Positions 14,809 to 23,918 of a stretch of 44,646 nucleotides of DNA are shown in pieces. The notes under the pieces are model-generated. The model was not told the DNA's origin. It did no database searches and saw only the letters and a program-made list of their open reading frames with translations. The first letter of the stretch is position 1; every line of letters starts with the position of its first letter. The position numbers and the translations under genes were made by a program. The stretch covers positions 1-44,646 of the forward strand of contig JAIOAW010000022.1 of assembly GCA_019873625.1 (NCBI GenBank), given 5' to 3'. This DNA is from Chloroflexota bacterium. Lineage in GTDB: Bacteria; Chloroflexota; Anaerolineae; UBA1429.

Positions 14809-16512
14809 ATGGCCAAACGGAAGGCGCGCCGCCGGCGGACGACCGGCCGCCCACAGAGGGCCTTCATTTGGGTGTTAGGGGCCGCCCTCGCGGTGTTTGC
14901 CCTGTGCGGGGTCTCGGTCTGGCTCCTCTTTCGCCCAGAAGCAGCCCCCGCCAACCGCACCGCGGCCTCTTCGCGGCGCGAAGTCGTTTTGCGCGTCGCC
15001 TACACCCCCGAAAAACAGGCGACCTTTGAAGCGCTCGTAACGGACTATAACGCCACGCGCCCACGGCTGCCGAACGGCAAACGGGTGCGCGTCGAGGCCG
15101 TGCCGCTGGAGGCCGATCTCCTGGTCGAGCAGGCCAGCGAGAACGCCTTTCAGGCCGTCAACCCCGATTCCTCGATTTGGCTAGAGGAGATAGACCGCCT
15201 TTGGCAAGAAGGCCACGCGACGGAGGCTTTCTTGGTGGGCGAGCGCACCCATTATATGGTTAGCCCCATCGTCATCGCGATGTGGCGCGAGGTGGCCGCA
15301 CAGATGGGCTACCCCGAGCGCGCCCTGGGCTGGCAAGACCTCCTTTCGGTCGCCGCGCGGAACCCCGATTTCAAGTGGAGCCACCCCTCGCCGACCACGG
15401 CAAGCGGCCTTCTGGCCATCTTGGCGACGTTCTATGCAGCCAGCGGCACCACGCGCGGCCTGACGGAACAACAGGCCACCGCGCCAGAGACGCTAGAATA
15501 CGTCCGCCGGCTGGAGGCGACCGTCAAGCATTATGGCGAGGGCGAACTCGCCGTGATGCAGCATATCGAAGAGCAGGGGCGGGCCTATTTGGATGCCTTC
15601 GTGGTGCCGGAGCAGTTGGTGGTGCAGTATAACCTAGGCCACGCGGAAAAACTCCTGGCCATTTACCCCTTGGAAGGCACCCTGTGGCAGGATCATCCCC
15701 TGGCCCTTTTGGAACACCCCGACCGCACCGACGAGGAACGCCAGGCCTACGCCCTGTTCAAAGAGTATCTCCTTTCGGAATCGGTCCAGCACAAAATCCT
15801 GCAATATGGCTATCGCCCGGCCGACGTGCGCATCTCGCTGGATGCGCCGGAATCGCCCATCCGCTCAGAAAACGGCGCCGATCCCCAACAGCCCCACACC
15901 ACCTTGCAGGTGCCCAGCGCGGGGGTCATCGAGGTCGTCAAGAACGTGTGGTGGTATACCAAGCGCCCAGCGAACGTGTACCTCGTGGTAGATACCTCGG
16001 GCAGCATGGCCGGCCGCAAGTTGAGCGATGCGCAGGCAGCCCTACGCCTCTTTTTAGAGGAGGTGCGCGGGCCGGAGGATCGCGTGGGCCTCATCTCCTT
16101 TGCCGATCGCCCTCACGAACGCGTGCCTTTGGTGCGCATAACAGAAGGGCGAGCGCGGCTATCCGAAGAGGTGGAGGTCCTCGAGGCGGGGGGCAACACG
16201 GCTCTGCTGGATAGCGTCCTGTTCGCGCTGGAGCGCCTCGAGGCGCTGAACGATTCCGGCCGCATCAATGCCATCGTCGTGATGACGGACGGGCAAGAGA
16301 ACGCCTCTGCGATCTCGCGGGAGGCCCTGCTGGCGCGCTTGGAGGCGGCTTACCACTCCGGCCTGCGCGTGGTGGTTTTTTGTGTGGCCTACGGGCGCTC
16401 GGCCGATATGAAGACGCTGGAGGCCATCTCCGGAGCGGCGGGCGGTTTCACCTCGACGAGCGAGCCGGAGACGATCCGCGCCCTCTATAAAGCCCTTTCC
16501 ACCTATTTCTGA
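14809..16512 (+). CDS. solute-binding domain fused to a VWA domain
   Basis: A 567-residue protein. A basic N-terminus and one membrane anchor (about 21-41) are followed by a solute-binding-like domain (about 60-355, related to the product of the preceding gene) and a C-terminal von Willebrand A domain (about 390-567). The metal-ion-dependent adhesion site is complete: DTSGS at 395-399, Thr464 in GGNTALLDS, and Asp494 in VVMTDGQEN, so the domain should bind Mg2+ and a protein partner. Such fusions are known mainly in Chloroflexi and Actinobacteria and often lie near tellurite/toxic-anion (TelA, XpaC) genes; that is family knowledge, and TelA is absent here. The domain faces outside the cytoplasm. 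Confidence 0.8.
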   Translation: MAKRKARRRRTTGRPQRAFIWVLGAALAVFALCGVSVWLLFRPEAAPANRTAASSRREVVLRVAYTPEKQATFEALVTDYNATRPRLPNGKRVRVEAVPLEADLLVEQASENAFQAVNPDSSIWLEEIDRLWQEGHATEAFLVGERTHYMVSPIVIAMWREVAAQMGYPERALGWQDLLSVAARNPDFKWSHPSPTTASGLLAILATFYAASGTTRGLTEQQATAPETLEYVRRLEATVKHYGEGELAVMQHIEEQGRAYLDAFVVPEQLVVQYNLGHAEKLLAIYPLEGTLWQDHPLALLEHPDRTDEERQAYALFKEYLLSESVQHKILQYGYRPADVRISLDAPESPIRSENGADPQQPHTTLQVPSAGVIEVVKNVWWYTKRPANVYLVVDTSGSMAGRKLSDAQAALRLFLEEVRGPEDRVGLISFADRPHERVPLVRITEGRARLSEEVEVLEAGGNTALLDSVLFALERLEALNDSGRINAIVVMTDGQENASAISREALLARLEAAYHSGLRVVVFCVAYGRSADMKTLEAISGAAGGFTSTSEPETIRALYKALSTYF

Positions 16513-16531
16513 GCGGTTGGAAGCACAGCCT

Positions 16532-17377
16532 ATGGCCACCTCAAAGATGGACGATCTACAAAAGCGCGCGCGGCGCGCTATCCTCTCGCACGCCCTCTTT
16601 CGGCTGGAAAGCGCCCTGACCATCGCGCTTACCCTGCTCTTGGCGTGGTTCCTGCCCAGGCCGTTTGCCTGGTGGCGGGGCTGGTATTGGCTCGCCTTGG
16701 GGGGCATCGCCTGGGTGCTCATCGTGGTTACGAGCATAACGGACGAGGCCTCGGCGCAGGCAGCCCTTTTGCAGGCCTTGAGCGAGGCGCCGCGCCCCCC
16801 TAGGTTGCATTTGCCACGCTACCGCGAAAAGGTGGAACAGGCCCTGGAATACCGCCAAAAGATCGAACAGGCCCTGCTGGGGATGCGCGCCGGCCTTTTG
16901 AAAAACTATCTCCTCCAGACGATGGCGGACCTTTCGGAGTGGCTGAGGATGATCTACGCCCTGGCGGAACGGTTGGACGTCTACGAGCGCGACGAGATCC
17001 TCAAACGGGATGCGGCGGCCGTCGAAGAGGCCATCTCGGCCCTCCAGCGCCAACTGCGCGCCGCGCCGGATGAGGCCACCCGGGCGCGCATCGAATCTCT
17101 GCTCGCCGCGCGCCGCGAGCAGAAGGAGAGCCTCGATAAACTGCAATCTCTTATGGCCCAGGCCCAGTTCCGCCTGGAGGAGACGCTCTCTGCCCTGGGC
17201 ACGGCGTATTCGCAGTTCCTGATGATCGGCGCCCAAAAGGCCGAAAGCACGGCCCACCAGGAATTGACCCAGCGAATGCAGGCCCAGGTGCAGGAATTGG
17301 AGGATATCTTGACGAGTATGCAGCAAGTCTATGATGCCTCGCACGCCCCGCAAAGGGCTGTGCAGGCGGAGGAGTAG
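16532..17377 (+). CDS. two-TM protein with long cytoplasmic coiled coil
   Basis: A 281-residue protein not confidently assigned to a family. Two hydrophobic segments (about 25-45 and 50-68) are followed by roughly 200 mostly charged and helical residues, with heptad-like stretches (DEILKRDAAAVEEAISAL; LEDILTSMQQVYDA). The shape recalls XpaC-like proteins that accompany TelA, but I cannot show homology. The ATG at 16532 is chosen with GGAAG eight bases upstream; a TTG at 16517 in frame is an alternative. It is third in the operon, 19 bases after the VWA gene and 8 before the lipoprotein gene. A scaffold relaying a signal from the outer proteins is a guess. Confidence 0.65.
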   Translation: MATSKMDDLQKRARRAILSHALFRLESALTIALTLLLAWFLPRPFAWWRGWYWLALGGIAWVLIVVTSITDEASAQAALLQALSEAPRPPRLHLPRYREKVEQALEYRQKIEQALLGMRAGLLKNYLLQTMADLSEWLRMIYALAERLDVYERDEILKRDAAAVEEAISALQRQLRAAPDEATRARIESLLAARREQKESLDKLQSLMAQAQFRLEETLSALGTAYSQFLMIGAQKAESTAHQELTQRMQAQVQELEDILTSMQQVYDASHAPQRAVQAEE

Positions 17378-17385
17378 AGGAAGAT

Positions 17386-18543
17386 ATGCCCCGTTGGGTC
17401 GGTCTAATCGCGGCGGTGAGCCTGGTGACAAGCGCGCTCTTGGGGGCGGGCTGCGGCGCAGCGCGCCCCACCAAAGGGGAGGTCAAGGTCTTTGTCGCGG
17501 TGCCCCTTTCGGGCTGGCAGGCCGATGGCGGGCAGACGGTGCTGGGCGGGGCCAGGCTGGCGGCGGAACAAATCAACGCGCGGGGCGGGCTGTTGGGCTA
17601 CCGCGTGGTCATCGTCCCGGTGGATGATGAGGCCGATTCTGACGTGGCCGTGGAGGTCGCCGAGCACGTGGCTGCCGCCGTACAGCGCGGCGAACGCGTT
17701 CTAGGGGTCATCGGCCACTATAACAGTGGGCAGATGGGAGCCACCCTGCCCATCTATAAAGACCTGCCCATCGTCGTGATCACCCCCACCGCGAGCGACC
17801 CCGCGTTGAGCCAACAGGGCGCAAGGAACTTTTTCCGCGTCAACGCCACCGATGCCGCACAGGGGCCGGTGGATGCCGAATTCCTCGTCAAAACGTTGGG
17901 GGCCAAGCGCATCGTCCTCGTCTATGCGGAAAACCAATATGGCCGGGGCCTGCGCGATGAGATGGTCAAGGCACTGGAGGCGCTTGGCCAGCCGCCCGTA
18001 GAGGTCATCGGCATCCAAGAGGCCGCCGAGACGCAGGCCCCCGCCCTGCCGCGCATCGCGGCGGCCCAGCCAGACGCCATCTTCCTCGCCGGCTATGAGA
18101 CGGAAGGATACGTCTTGTTGCCGGAACTGCGCGAGGCGGGCATCACGGCCACGTTTATGGCGAGCGACGGCTGCTTCCTGTATGATTTCATTGACGGCTC
18201 CGGCAAATGGGCCGAAGGTGCCTATGTAAGCGGCATCACGCCGGACCCCAAGGCGGTAACGGATGCCTCGTGGTGGAAGGCTTATCAAAAACTAGAGAAT
18301 CGCAACCCCGGCACGTACAGCGTCGCGGGGTTCAGCGCGATGCTCGCCCTGGCCGAGGGCGTCAAGCGCGCCCGCTCGCTCCAGGTGGATGCCATCCTCC
18401 AGGCCCTGCGCCAGTTAGACCTCCAAACGCCCGTTGGCCGCATCCGCTTTGACGAGAAAGGCGACCTCGTCGAGCAGTATGTATACATCTTTCAGGTGCG
18501 CGACGGCGATTTCGTGCAGGTTAGCCCGCCGCCCAAGCCATAG
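17386..18543 (+). CDS. LivK-like branched-chain amino acid-type binding lipoprotein
   Basis: A 385-residue lipoprotein: signal peptide with lipobox LGAGC (Cys23), then a Peripla_BP_6 domain starting VKVFVAVPLSGWQADGGQTVLGGARLAAEQINARGGLLG and continuing through the ITPTASDPALSQQGARNFFRV and YGRGLRDEMVKALEALG blocks. Family members bind leucine, isoleucine, valine or other small ligands for Liv-type ABC transporters or serve as sensors. No livHMGF genes follow; the operon ends 6 bases before a convergent gene. AGAGGAAG sits just before the ATG. The ligand is not predictable. Confidence 0.88.
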   Translation: MPRWVGLIAAVSLVTSALLGAGCGAARPTKGEVKVFVAVPLSGWQADGGQTVLGGARLAAEQINARGGLLGYRVVIVPVDDEADSDVAVEVAEHVAAAVQRGERVLGVIGHYNSGQMGATLPIYKDLPIVVITPTASDPALSQQGARNFFRVNATDAAQGPVDAEFLVKTLGAKRIVLVYAENQYGRGLRDEMVKALEALGQPPVEVIGIQEAAETQAPALPRIAAAQPDAIFLAGYETEGYVLLPELREAGITATFMASDGCFLYDFIDGSGKWAEGAYVSGITPDPKAVTDASWWKAYQKLENRNPGTYSVAGFSAMLALAEGVKRARSLQVDAILQALRQLDLQTPVGRIRFDEKGDLVEQYVYIFQVRDGDFVQVSPPPKP

Positions 18544-18549
18544 GGCGCC

Positions 18550-19905
18550 CTATTCCACTTGGTCAAGCACCACGCCGATGCTCTCATCCAAGATGGCGCA
18601 CATCGCGTCGAGTTCCTCCGCCGTGACGATGAGCGGCGGGGCCAGGGCGATCCAATCTGGGTCATAGCGGGTGATGAGGCCCCGGCGTTGGGCCTCTTGC
18701 CCGATGAGTTTGCCGATGGGCACCGAAAAGCGCGCCTTGGTCGCAGGGTCTTGGGCGAACTCCACGGCCCACAAGAGGCCCTTCCCCCGGATGTCTCCAA
18801 AGATGCCATACTTTTTGCCTATCTTGTGCAGGTGCGCTTGAAGGCGCTCCCCCATAACGCGGGCGTTGGCGGGCAGGTCTCGCGCGATGATCTCTTGGAG
18901 AGAGGCCAACCCGGCCGCCGCCGAGATGGGGTTGCTTGCGAAGGTGTGGCCGTCTCCGAATTCCACGCCCGCCTCTTCTGGCCCCCAAAAGGCCTGCTGG
19001 ATGCGCTCCGACCAGAGGGTAGCGGAAAGGGGCGCATAGCCGCTGGAGAGGCCCTTGCCCAGGCAGAGGATATCCGGCGTGACGCCGAACGTCTGGCAGG
19101 CGAACATCTGCCCTGTGCGCCCCGCGCCGGTGATCATCTCGTCGAAAATGAGGAGCACCTCGTACTCGTCGCAAATCTGCCGGAGGGCGGGGAGGTATTC
19201 CGGCGGGGGCACCAAGATGCCCCCCGTATTCCCAATCGGTTCCACCATCACGGCGGCTACCGTATCTGGCCCTTCCATCTCGATGACGTGGCGCAGATAT
19301 TCGGCGCAGAACACGCCGCAGCCGGGGTAAGTGCGCCCCATCGGGCAGCGGTAGCAGTGCACCGTGGGGACGTGCACGAACCCGGCCGGCAGGGGTTCGA
19401 AGGGGATGCGCCGCTTCGGCGTGCCGCCCGCTGCGATGGCGCCCAACGTCGCCCCATGATAGGCATAGTAGCGCGAGATGATTTTGTACTTGGTGGGTTT
19501 GCCGGCCTGCTTCCAATATTGACGGCTGGCCTTCATGGCGATTTCGGTAGCCTCGGAGCCTGTAGAAAGGAGTTTGACCGCGGAGAGGTCCCCTGGCGCC
19601 AGGCGCACGAGGAGGTCGGTCAGTTCGATGAGGGGCACGTTCGTGCCGTGCAACGGCGGCGGGAAGGCGAGGCGATCCAACTGGGCCTTGATGGCCTCGA
19701 TGACGCGGCGGTTGCCATGCCCCACGGCCACCACAAAGATCCCCGATAGCCCATCGTAATAGTGCTTGCCGTGGATATCCCACAAATGCACGCCCTCGCC
19801 GCGCTCAAAGATGAGCGGGTCTTCCACAAAGGTGCTCATCTGGCGAAAGTCGAGCACGGCATGCCGCAGGATGTTCGGGTCAGTCAAACGCTTTGTATCC
19901 GCCAT
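18550..19905 (-). CDS. class III PLP-dependent aminotransferase
   Basis: A 451-residue fold-type I enzyme transferring an amino group, probably omega-amino acid or diamine to pyruvate. Visible sites are GSEATEIAMK (phosphate contact), the YHG of the aromatic stack, Asp255 in LIFDEMITGAGRTG, and Lys284 in CLGKGLSSGYAPLSA for the Schiff base. A cysteine cluster at 184, 187, 196 and 200 (HCYRCPMGRTYPGCGVFC) occurs in several enzymes of this subfamily. The start at 19905 avoids overlap with the upstream gene and has GGGAGA about eight bases ahead; nine more codons are open upstream. It is the third gene of an operon with DUF72 and GT39-like genes. The substrate is unknown. Confidence 0.88.
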   Translation of the reverse strand: MADTKRLTDPNILRHAVLDFRQMSTFVEDPLIFERGEGVHLWDIHGKHYYDGLSGIFVVAVGHGNRRVIEAIKAQLDRLAFPPPLHGTNVPLIELTDLLVRLAPGDLSAVKLLSTGSEATEIAMKASRQYWKQAGKPTKYKIISRYYAYHGATLGAIAAGGTPKRRIPFEPLPAGFVHVPTVHCYRCPMGRTYPGCGVFCAEYLRHVIEMEGPDTVAAVMVEPIGNTGGILVPPPEYLPALRQICDEYEVLLIFDEMITGAGRTGQMFACQTFGVTPDILCLGKGLSSGYAPLSATLWSERIQQAFWGPEEAGVEFGDGHTFASNPISAAAGLASLQEIIARDLPANARVMGERLQAHLHKIGKKYGIFGDIRGKGLLWAVEFAQDPATKARFSVPIGKLIGQEAQRRGLITRYDPDWIALAPPLIVTAEELDAMCAILDESIGVVLDQVE

Positions 19906-19928
19906 AGCCACTCTCCCTAGGGTACTCA

Positions 19929-21839
19929 TCAATTGCCGCGAGGCGGCACAACGCGCACCGTGCCAAGGGTTACGGCCTCTTCGCCGGCCTGCGGCCCTTG
20001 GACGATGCGATAACGTCGCCCCGTTTCGGGGTTATATAACCCCACGAGCACGCGGTATTCGCCCGGCGGCGCCTCGGCACACACACGCAGGGCGCGCGCG
20101 TCCACGATGCGTTCTCCGATATGGCGGCCGATGAAGGGCGTTAGCCCATTGTGCGGCCAACCGTCGTGCTGCGCCCAGAGGACGCCTTGGCCATCCACCA
20201 GGTGGAGAAAGACCGTCGGCGCAGGCGCAGGGGCACGCGTAATGGCCCACTCCAGGGTTACGGCAAACGGCTCCCCTGCTTGAACCGCCTCCGGCAAGGC
20301 AAAGCGCGCCAAAGCAATCCCTCCTTCAAACACGGCCGGCGCCGCAAAGGATGCTTGGGGTGGCAAGGGCAGCAGGTAGAGTGCCAGGCTGTACGGCGGA
20401 TGCTCCTGGTAAAAGCCCCGCGCGGCATGCTGCTCTAGCCACCAGGCGCCCGTGTTCGCCGGGTCTTGCACGGGCACCTTGTACGAGAGGACCCACAACC
20501 GCGGATGTTCGGCAAAGAGCCTCTGCACATCGTGCGCCACTGTCTCTTGGGCGAACCAACCCAAATGATAGGTGAGCGGCAAATCGGGCGCAACCATCCG
20601 CAGCGTCCCCTCCTCCCAGATATACGTTACCAGGAGCGCATCGCCCGGGTGCGCCTCTTGGCGAAGGGCCTCGGCGACGGGGCGAAGGTCCTCATCTACG
20701 GCGGCTTGGGGCCGGTAGGCCTCAGGAAGGGCCGCCCCCCAGGCGATGGCGATGACCAAGGCAGGCAAGAGGGCCACCTTCCCCAAACGGCATAAACCCG
20801 CCCCCAAAAGGATGGCGAGAGGCGGGATGATATAGACGAAAAACCTCGCTGGCACAAAGGCCACATAGCGCTGGGCCACAAGGCCCAAGGCCGGCGGCAC
20901 GAGCACGAGCGCCCCCAGAAAGGCCTCCCTCGCGCGTTGGGGGCTGCGCACCAGCGCCCACACGGCCACGGCAGCCATCGCCCCCAAAACTACCCAAGCA
21001 AGCCACCCCTTGCCCCCAGCCCCTACGGCGATGGTCTTGGCGATATCCTGCGCCAAGATCCAAGCGCTACCGGAGGCGACATCAGGCAAGCGCTCTGCGC
21101 CACGGAGAGAGGTTTTGAGCGTGAGCGCCGCCCATGGGGAGATGGCAAGCACCGCCACCGCCTGCACGCTTAGCCAGCGCCCCAAGCGGCGAAGCGCCTC
21201 GCCAGGGCGCGCGCGGTTCAGCAGGAACACGAGGCCCAATCCCACGCCCTGCGCCGCCATAAAAAGCGCAGCGTAGTAATGCGCGCCCAGGGCCAAGGCC
21301 GCGCCGAGGGCCGCACCCAACCACGGCCAGAACCGCCAGCGAGCGGCCTCGTCGAGGTGCCTTTGCCAGAGATAGGTAGAGAGGGTGAGAAAGAGGGTCA
21401 CCCAGGCGTAGCCCTTCGCCTCGCGTTGGTGGTAGAGGGCCACGGGCCAAATGGCCGCCAAGACGGCTGCGATGAGGCCCACCGCGGGGCCGTATCGCCA
21501 GCGCCCCCACAGGAACACCAGCCCTATCGTCAGCACGCCGCACACCGCCGAAAGGGAACGGAGCGAAAAGACGCCCTCCCCCCAAAGGGCCAACCACCCC
21601 TTGAGCGCCAGCCGATGGGCCGGCGGGTTCGTATCGAGGGTCAGGCGCGAGAGGCGCAACAGATCGCCCAACGAGGCTTGGGCAAAATAGGCGTTGTTGC
21701 CCTCATCCCACCAGAGGGGGTTGTGGTCAAGCGCCTCAAAACGCAGGATGGCCCCCGCCAAAAAGATCGCGGCAAGGGCCAGGGCCTCCCATCGGCCAAA
21801 GGGTCGGCGCGCCGAGGCCGTTTCGGGGGGAGGGCTCAT
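19929..21839 (-). CDS. GT39/ArnT-like membrane glycosyltransferase
   Basis: A 636-residue protein with an N-terminal membrane bundle of about ten segments and a C-terminal exported domain of about 230 residues. The first loop contains LDHNPLWWDEGNNAYFAQAS (Asp45-Glu46), the acidic site of the dolichyl/undecaprenyl-phosphate sugar transferases (PMT_2, ArnT), and DTNPPAHRLALKGW follows. It should take a sugar from a lipid carrier on the outer face. The C-terminal part (for instance VTLEWAITRAPAPAPTVFLH) looks like a beta-sandwich common in Anaerolineae members. The start codon overlaps the DUF72 stop as ATGA, so translation is coupled. Confidence 0.83.
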   Translation of the reverse strand: MSPPPETASARRPFGRWEALALAAIFLAGAILRFEALDHNPLWWDEGNNAYFAQASLGDLLRLSRLTLDTNPPAHRLALKGWLALWGEGVFSLRSLSAVCGVLTIGLVFLWGRWRYGPAVGLIAAVLAAIWPVALYHQREAKGYAWVTLFLTLSTYLWQRHLDEAARWRFWPWLGAALGAALALGAHYYAALFMAAQGVGLGLVFLLNRARPGEALRRLGRWLSVQAVAVLAISPWAALTLKTSLRGAERLPDVASGSAWILAQDIAKTIAVGAGGKGWLAWVVLGAMAAVAVWALVRSPQRAREAFLGALVLVPPALGLVAQRYVAFVPARFFVYIIPPLAILLGAGLCRLGKVALLPALVIAIAWGAALPEAYRPQAAVDEDLRPVAEALRQEAHPGDALLVTYIWEEGTLRMVAPDLPLTYHLGWFAQETVAHDVQRLFAEHPRLWVLSYKVPVQDPANTGAWWLEQHAARGFYQEHPPYSLALYLLPLPPQASFAAPAVFEGGIALARFALPEAVQAGEPFAVTLEWAITRAPAPAPTVFLHLVDGQGVLWAQHDGWPHNGLTPFIGRHIGERIVDARALRVCAEAPPGEYRVLVGLYNPETGRRYRIVQGPQAGEEAVTLGTVRVVPPRGN

Positions 21840-22675
21840 CCTTCCTCCGGCGAGGAGACGACCGTATGCTGCGGCAATCCCTCGCGCAAATACACGCGGA
21901 GTTGGCGCCCATTCTGCACGGCGTAATCGCGCGCGTTGTTATTAAAGAGGGCATGGATCTCCTCGGCCCTTTCGGCGAGTTCCCCCAGGCGGGGCACCCA
22001 TTCGCGGAGTTCCTCCGCGCTATAGAGGTAGTCAAAGCGTTCCGCCGTGGTCTTGGCGCGGAGATACCACGTTTTGGCGTTGCGCCCATGGAACCGCACG
22101 ATGACGAGCGCCGGGTTCGTCACCTCAAGCACCGTGGGGATGCTCCCACTGCCCACCTGGGGTTCATCCACCACGGTGAGGCCGATGCCGCCCTCGCGCA
22201 AGGCCTCCACCACGTGGGCGGTCCGATCGCCCGTCAGCCAGGAGCGGTGGCGGAACTCGACGCTGAGGCGATCATCCCGATACGTATCGCGCAGGCGCAA
22301 GATGTAATCGAGGTTCTCGCGCGAATAGACGTACCACGGCGGGAACTGGAAATGGAGTGCGCCGAGTTTTTTCGCCTCTCGCAAGGGCTGGACGGATTCG
22401 GAAAAGGCGCGCGCCGTCGCCTCATCGGGAGGGGTTTCGCGGTCATGCCAGGTGAGTTGCTTATAGGGTTTGACGTCAAACACGAAATGGGGCGGCGTGC
22501 GCTCGGCCCACAGGGCAAAGTTGCGCGCGGGCATCATACGATAGAACGTCGAGTTGATCTCGACGATGGGGAAGCGCTGCGCGTAATATTGGATTTTGCG
22601 GTTATCGGGTAAGTCGGGCGGGTAAAAATCCGTATGGTCGGCCCAACTGCACGTCCCCACATAGATGCGAGCCAT
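21836..22675 (-). CDS. DUF72 (YecE-like) protein
   Basis: A 279-residue DUF72 protein with a TIM-barrel-like fold. Marks are YVGTCSWADHTDFYP, VEINSTFYRMMPARNFALWAERTP, FDVKPYKQLTWHD, LHFQFPPWY, SVEFRHRSWL and ALFNNNARDYAVQNG. No reaction is established for the family, so none is claimed. A G-rich AAGGGGG site lies 7-8 bases before the ATG, and a good promoter is found at 22711-22738. It is the first gene of the operon with the glycosyltransferase and aminotransferase. Confidence 0.9.
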   Translation of the reverse strand: MARIYVGTCSWADHTDFYPPDLPDNRKIQYYAQRFPIVEINSTFYRMMPARNFALWAERTPPHFVFDVKPYKQLTWHDRETPPDEATARAFSESVQPLREAKKLGALHFQFPPWYVYSRENLDYILRLRDTYRDDRLSVEFRHRSWLTGDRTAHVVEALREGGIGLTVVDEPQVGSGSIPTVLEVTNPALVIVRFHGRNAKTWYLRAKTTAERFDYLYSAEELREWVPRLGELAERAEEIHALFNNNARDYAVQNGRQLRVYLREGLPQHTVVSSPEEG

Positions 22676-22710
22676 CGCCGCCCCCTTGGGGTTCTTATGG
22701 GTCTAGCGTC

Positions 22711-22738
22711 ATTCTAACGCCCGCGCCTTACCTGTCAA
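22711..22738 (-). promoter_or_regulatory. promoter of the DUF72 operon
   Basis: Minus-strand TTGACA (22738-22733) and TAGAAT (22716-22711) are 16 bases apart, 36 bases upstream of the DUF72 start. Confidence 0.75.
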
Positions 22739-22859
22739 TTTGCGCCCTCATCGCGCAGCCTTTTGGCGTTTGGCCTATGCGGCGAGGCTTCCCTATAGGG
22801 GCGCATCCCCCCGCAGGTTGCGAACCGGGATGTTTTACGGCCTATGGGAGATCGGAGCC

Positions 22860-22887
22860 TTGCAGCCTCGGCGCGCGATGGTATACT
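22860..22887 (+). promoter_or_regulatory. promoter of the rmuC operon
   Basis: TTGCAG (22860-22865) and TATACT (22882-22887) are 16 bases apart, 35 bases before the chosen rmuC ATG. Its place rules out the longer open frame that starts at 22740 as coding. Confidence 0.65.
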
Positions 22888-22922
22888 CGATTGAGATAAC
22901 AAACGCCTATCAAAGGGGCGAA

Positions 22923-23918
22923 ATGTCCTTGGAGATGATCCTGATTATCCTCGTGATACTCGAAGCGGTTGGCTTGGCCGCCCTGGCCGCCGCTCTCCTG
23001 TGGCGCGCGCGAGGCGGCGCGGAGATCGAGGGCACCCTCCGCGAAGTCTCCTCCCGCCAGATGCTTCTCGAAGAAAAAGTGGAAGGCCTCCAGCCGTTGA
23101 CCCAGCACATCACGAGCATCCGCGCCGGCCTGGCGCAACTCCAGGCCTATGCCCAGGCCCGGCAAACCCTGGAACAGGAGACCCATCAGGCCATCCACCG
23201 GCTGGAAAGGGTTTTGGCGGGCACCCAGACCAAAGGCGCCGCCGGCGAGGAGATGCTCGACCTCATCTTTTCACAACTGCCGCCCTCTTGGCAGGTGCGG
23301 AATTACCGCGTCGAGAACAAGGTGGTGGAGTTCGGCTTGATGCTGCCCAACGGCCTCATCTTGCCCATTGACCACAAATGGGCGGCCCTGCCGCTCCTCG
23401 AGCAATTCCTGGCCGCCAAGGCCGACGATCACGCCCTGCGCAAGCGCCTGAAGGCGCAAATCGAGGCGACGGTGTGGGAGCGCGCCCGCGAGGTCACACG
23501 CTATTTGGACCCCGACATCACCGTGGGGTTCGCCTTGGCCGTGGTGCCCGATGCGGTGTATGACCTCTGCCGGGGCATCCAGGCCGCGTTGATGGCCTCA
23601 CAGGTGGCGCTCATCAGCCACAGCCTCCTCTTGCCCTACCTCCTTTTGGTGATCGAGACGGCCCTGCGCACGTCCCAATCGGTGGACCTCCAGCGCCTCG
23701 CGGCCTATGTGCACAGCAGCCAGCAGAGCATCCGCGCCTTGCAAGAGGAATTGGAGGGCCGCTTCGCGCGGGCGCTCACGATGCTGGAGAATTCGCGCAC
23801 GCATCTCGCGGGCGAGTTGAGCAAGGTGCAGGCCGAGTTGGCGAGCCTCAGCCGGGCCTCCAACGCTTTAGAAAAGGATGCCGACCAACCCCCATTTGTA
23901 GCGGAGGAAGAAAGATGA
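22923..23918 (+). CDS. rmuC: RmuC-family protein
   Basis: A 331-residue protein with an N-terminal membrane segment (about 5-27), a coiled coil (about 35-95) and an RmuC domain (about 100-270), seen in KGAAGEEMLDLIFSQLPPSW, VEFGLMLPNGLILPIDHKW and GFALAVVPDAVYDL. RmuC proteins have a nuclease-like fold and limit DNA rearrangements at inverted repeats in E. coli, with a recently suggested role in phage defence. The start at 22923 has AAAGGGG five bases upstream; 61 further codons upstream cross the promoter. The stop overlaps the next ATG by four bases (ATGA). Confidence 0.85.
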   Translation: MSLEMILIILVILEAVGLAALAAALLWRARGGAEIEGTLREVSSRQMLLEEKVEGLQPLTQHITSIRAGLAQLQAYAQARQTLEQETHQAIHRLERVLAGTQTKGAAGEEMLDLIFSQLPPSWQVRNYRVENKVVEFGLMLPNGLILPIDHKWAALPLLEQFLAAKADDHALRKRLKAQIEATVWERAREVTRYLDPDITVGFALAVVPDAVYDLCRGIQAALMASQVALISHSLLLPYLLLVIETALRTSQSVDLQRLAAYVHSSQQSIRALQEELEGRFARALTMLENSRTHLAGELSKVQAELASLSRASNALEKDADQPPFVAEEER

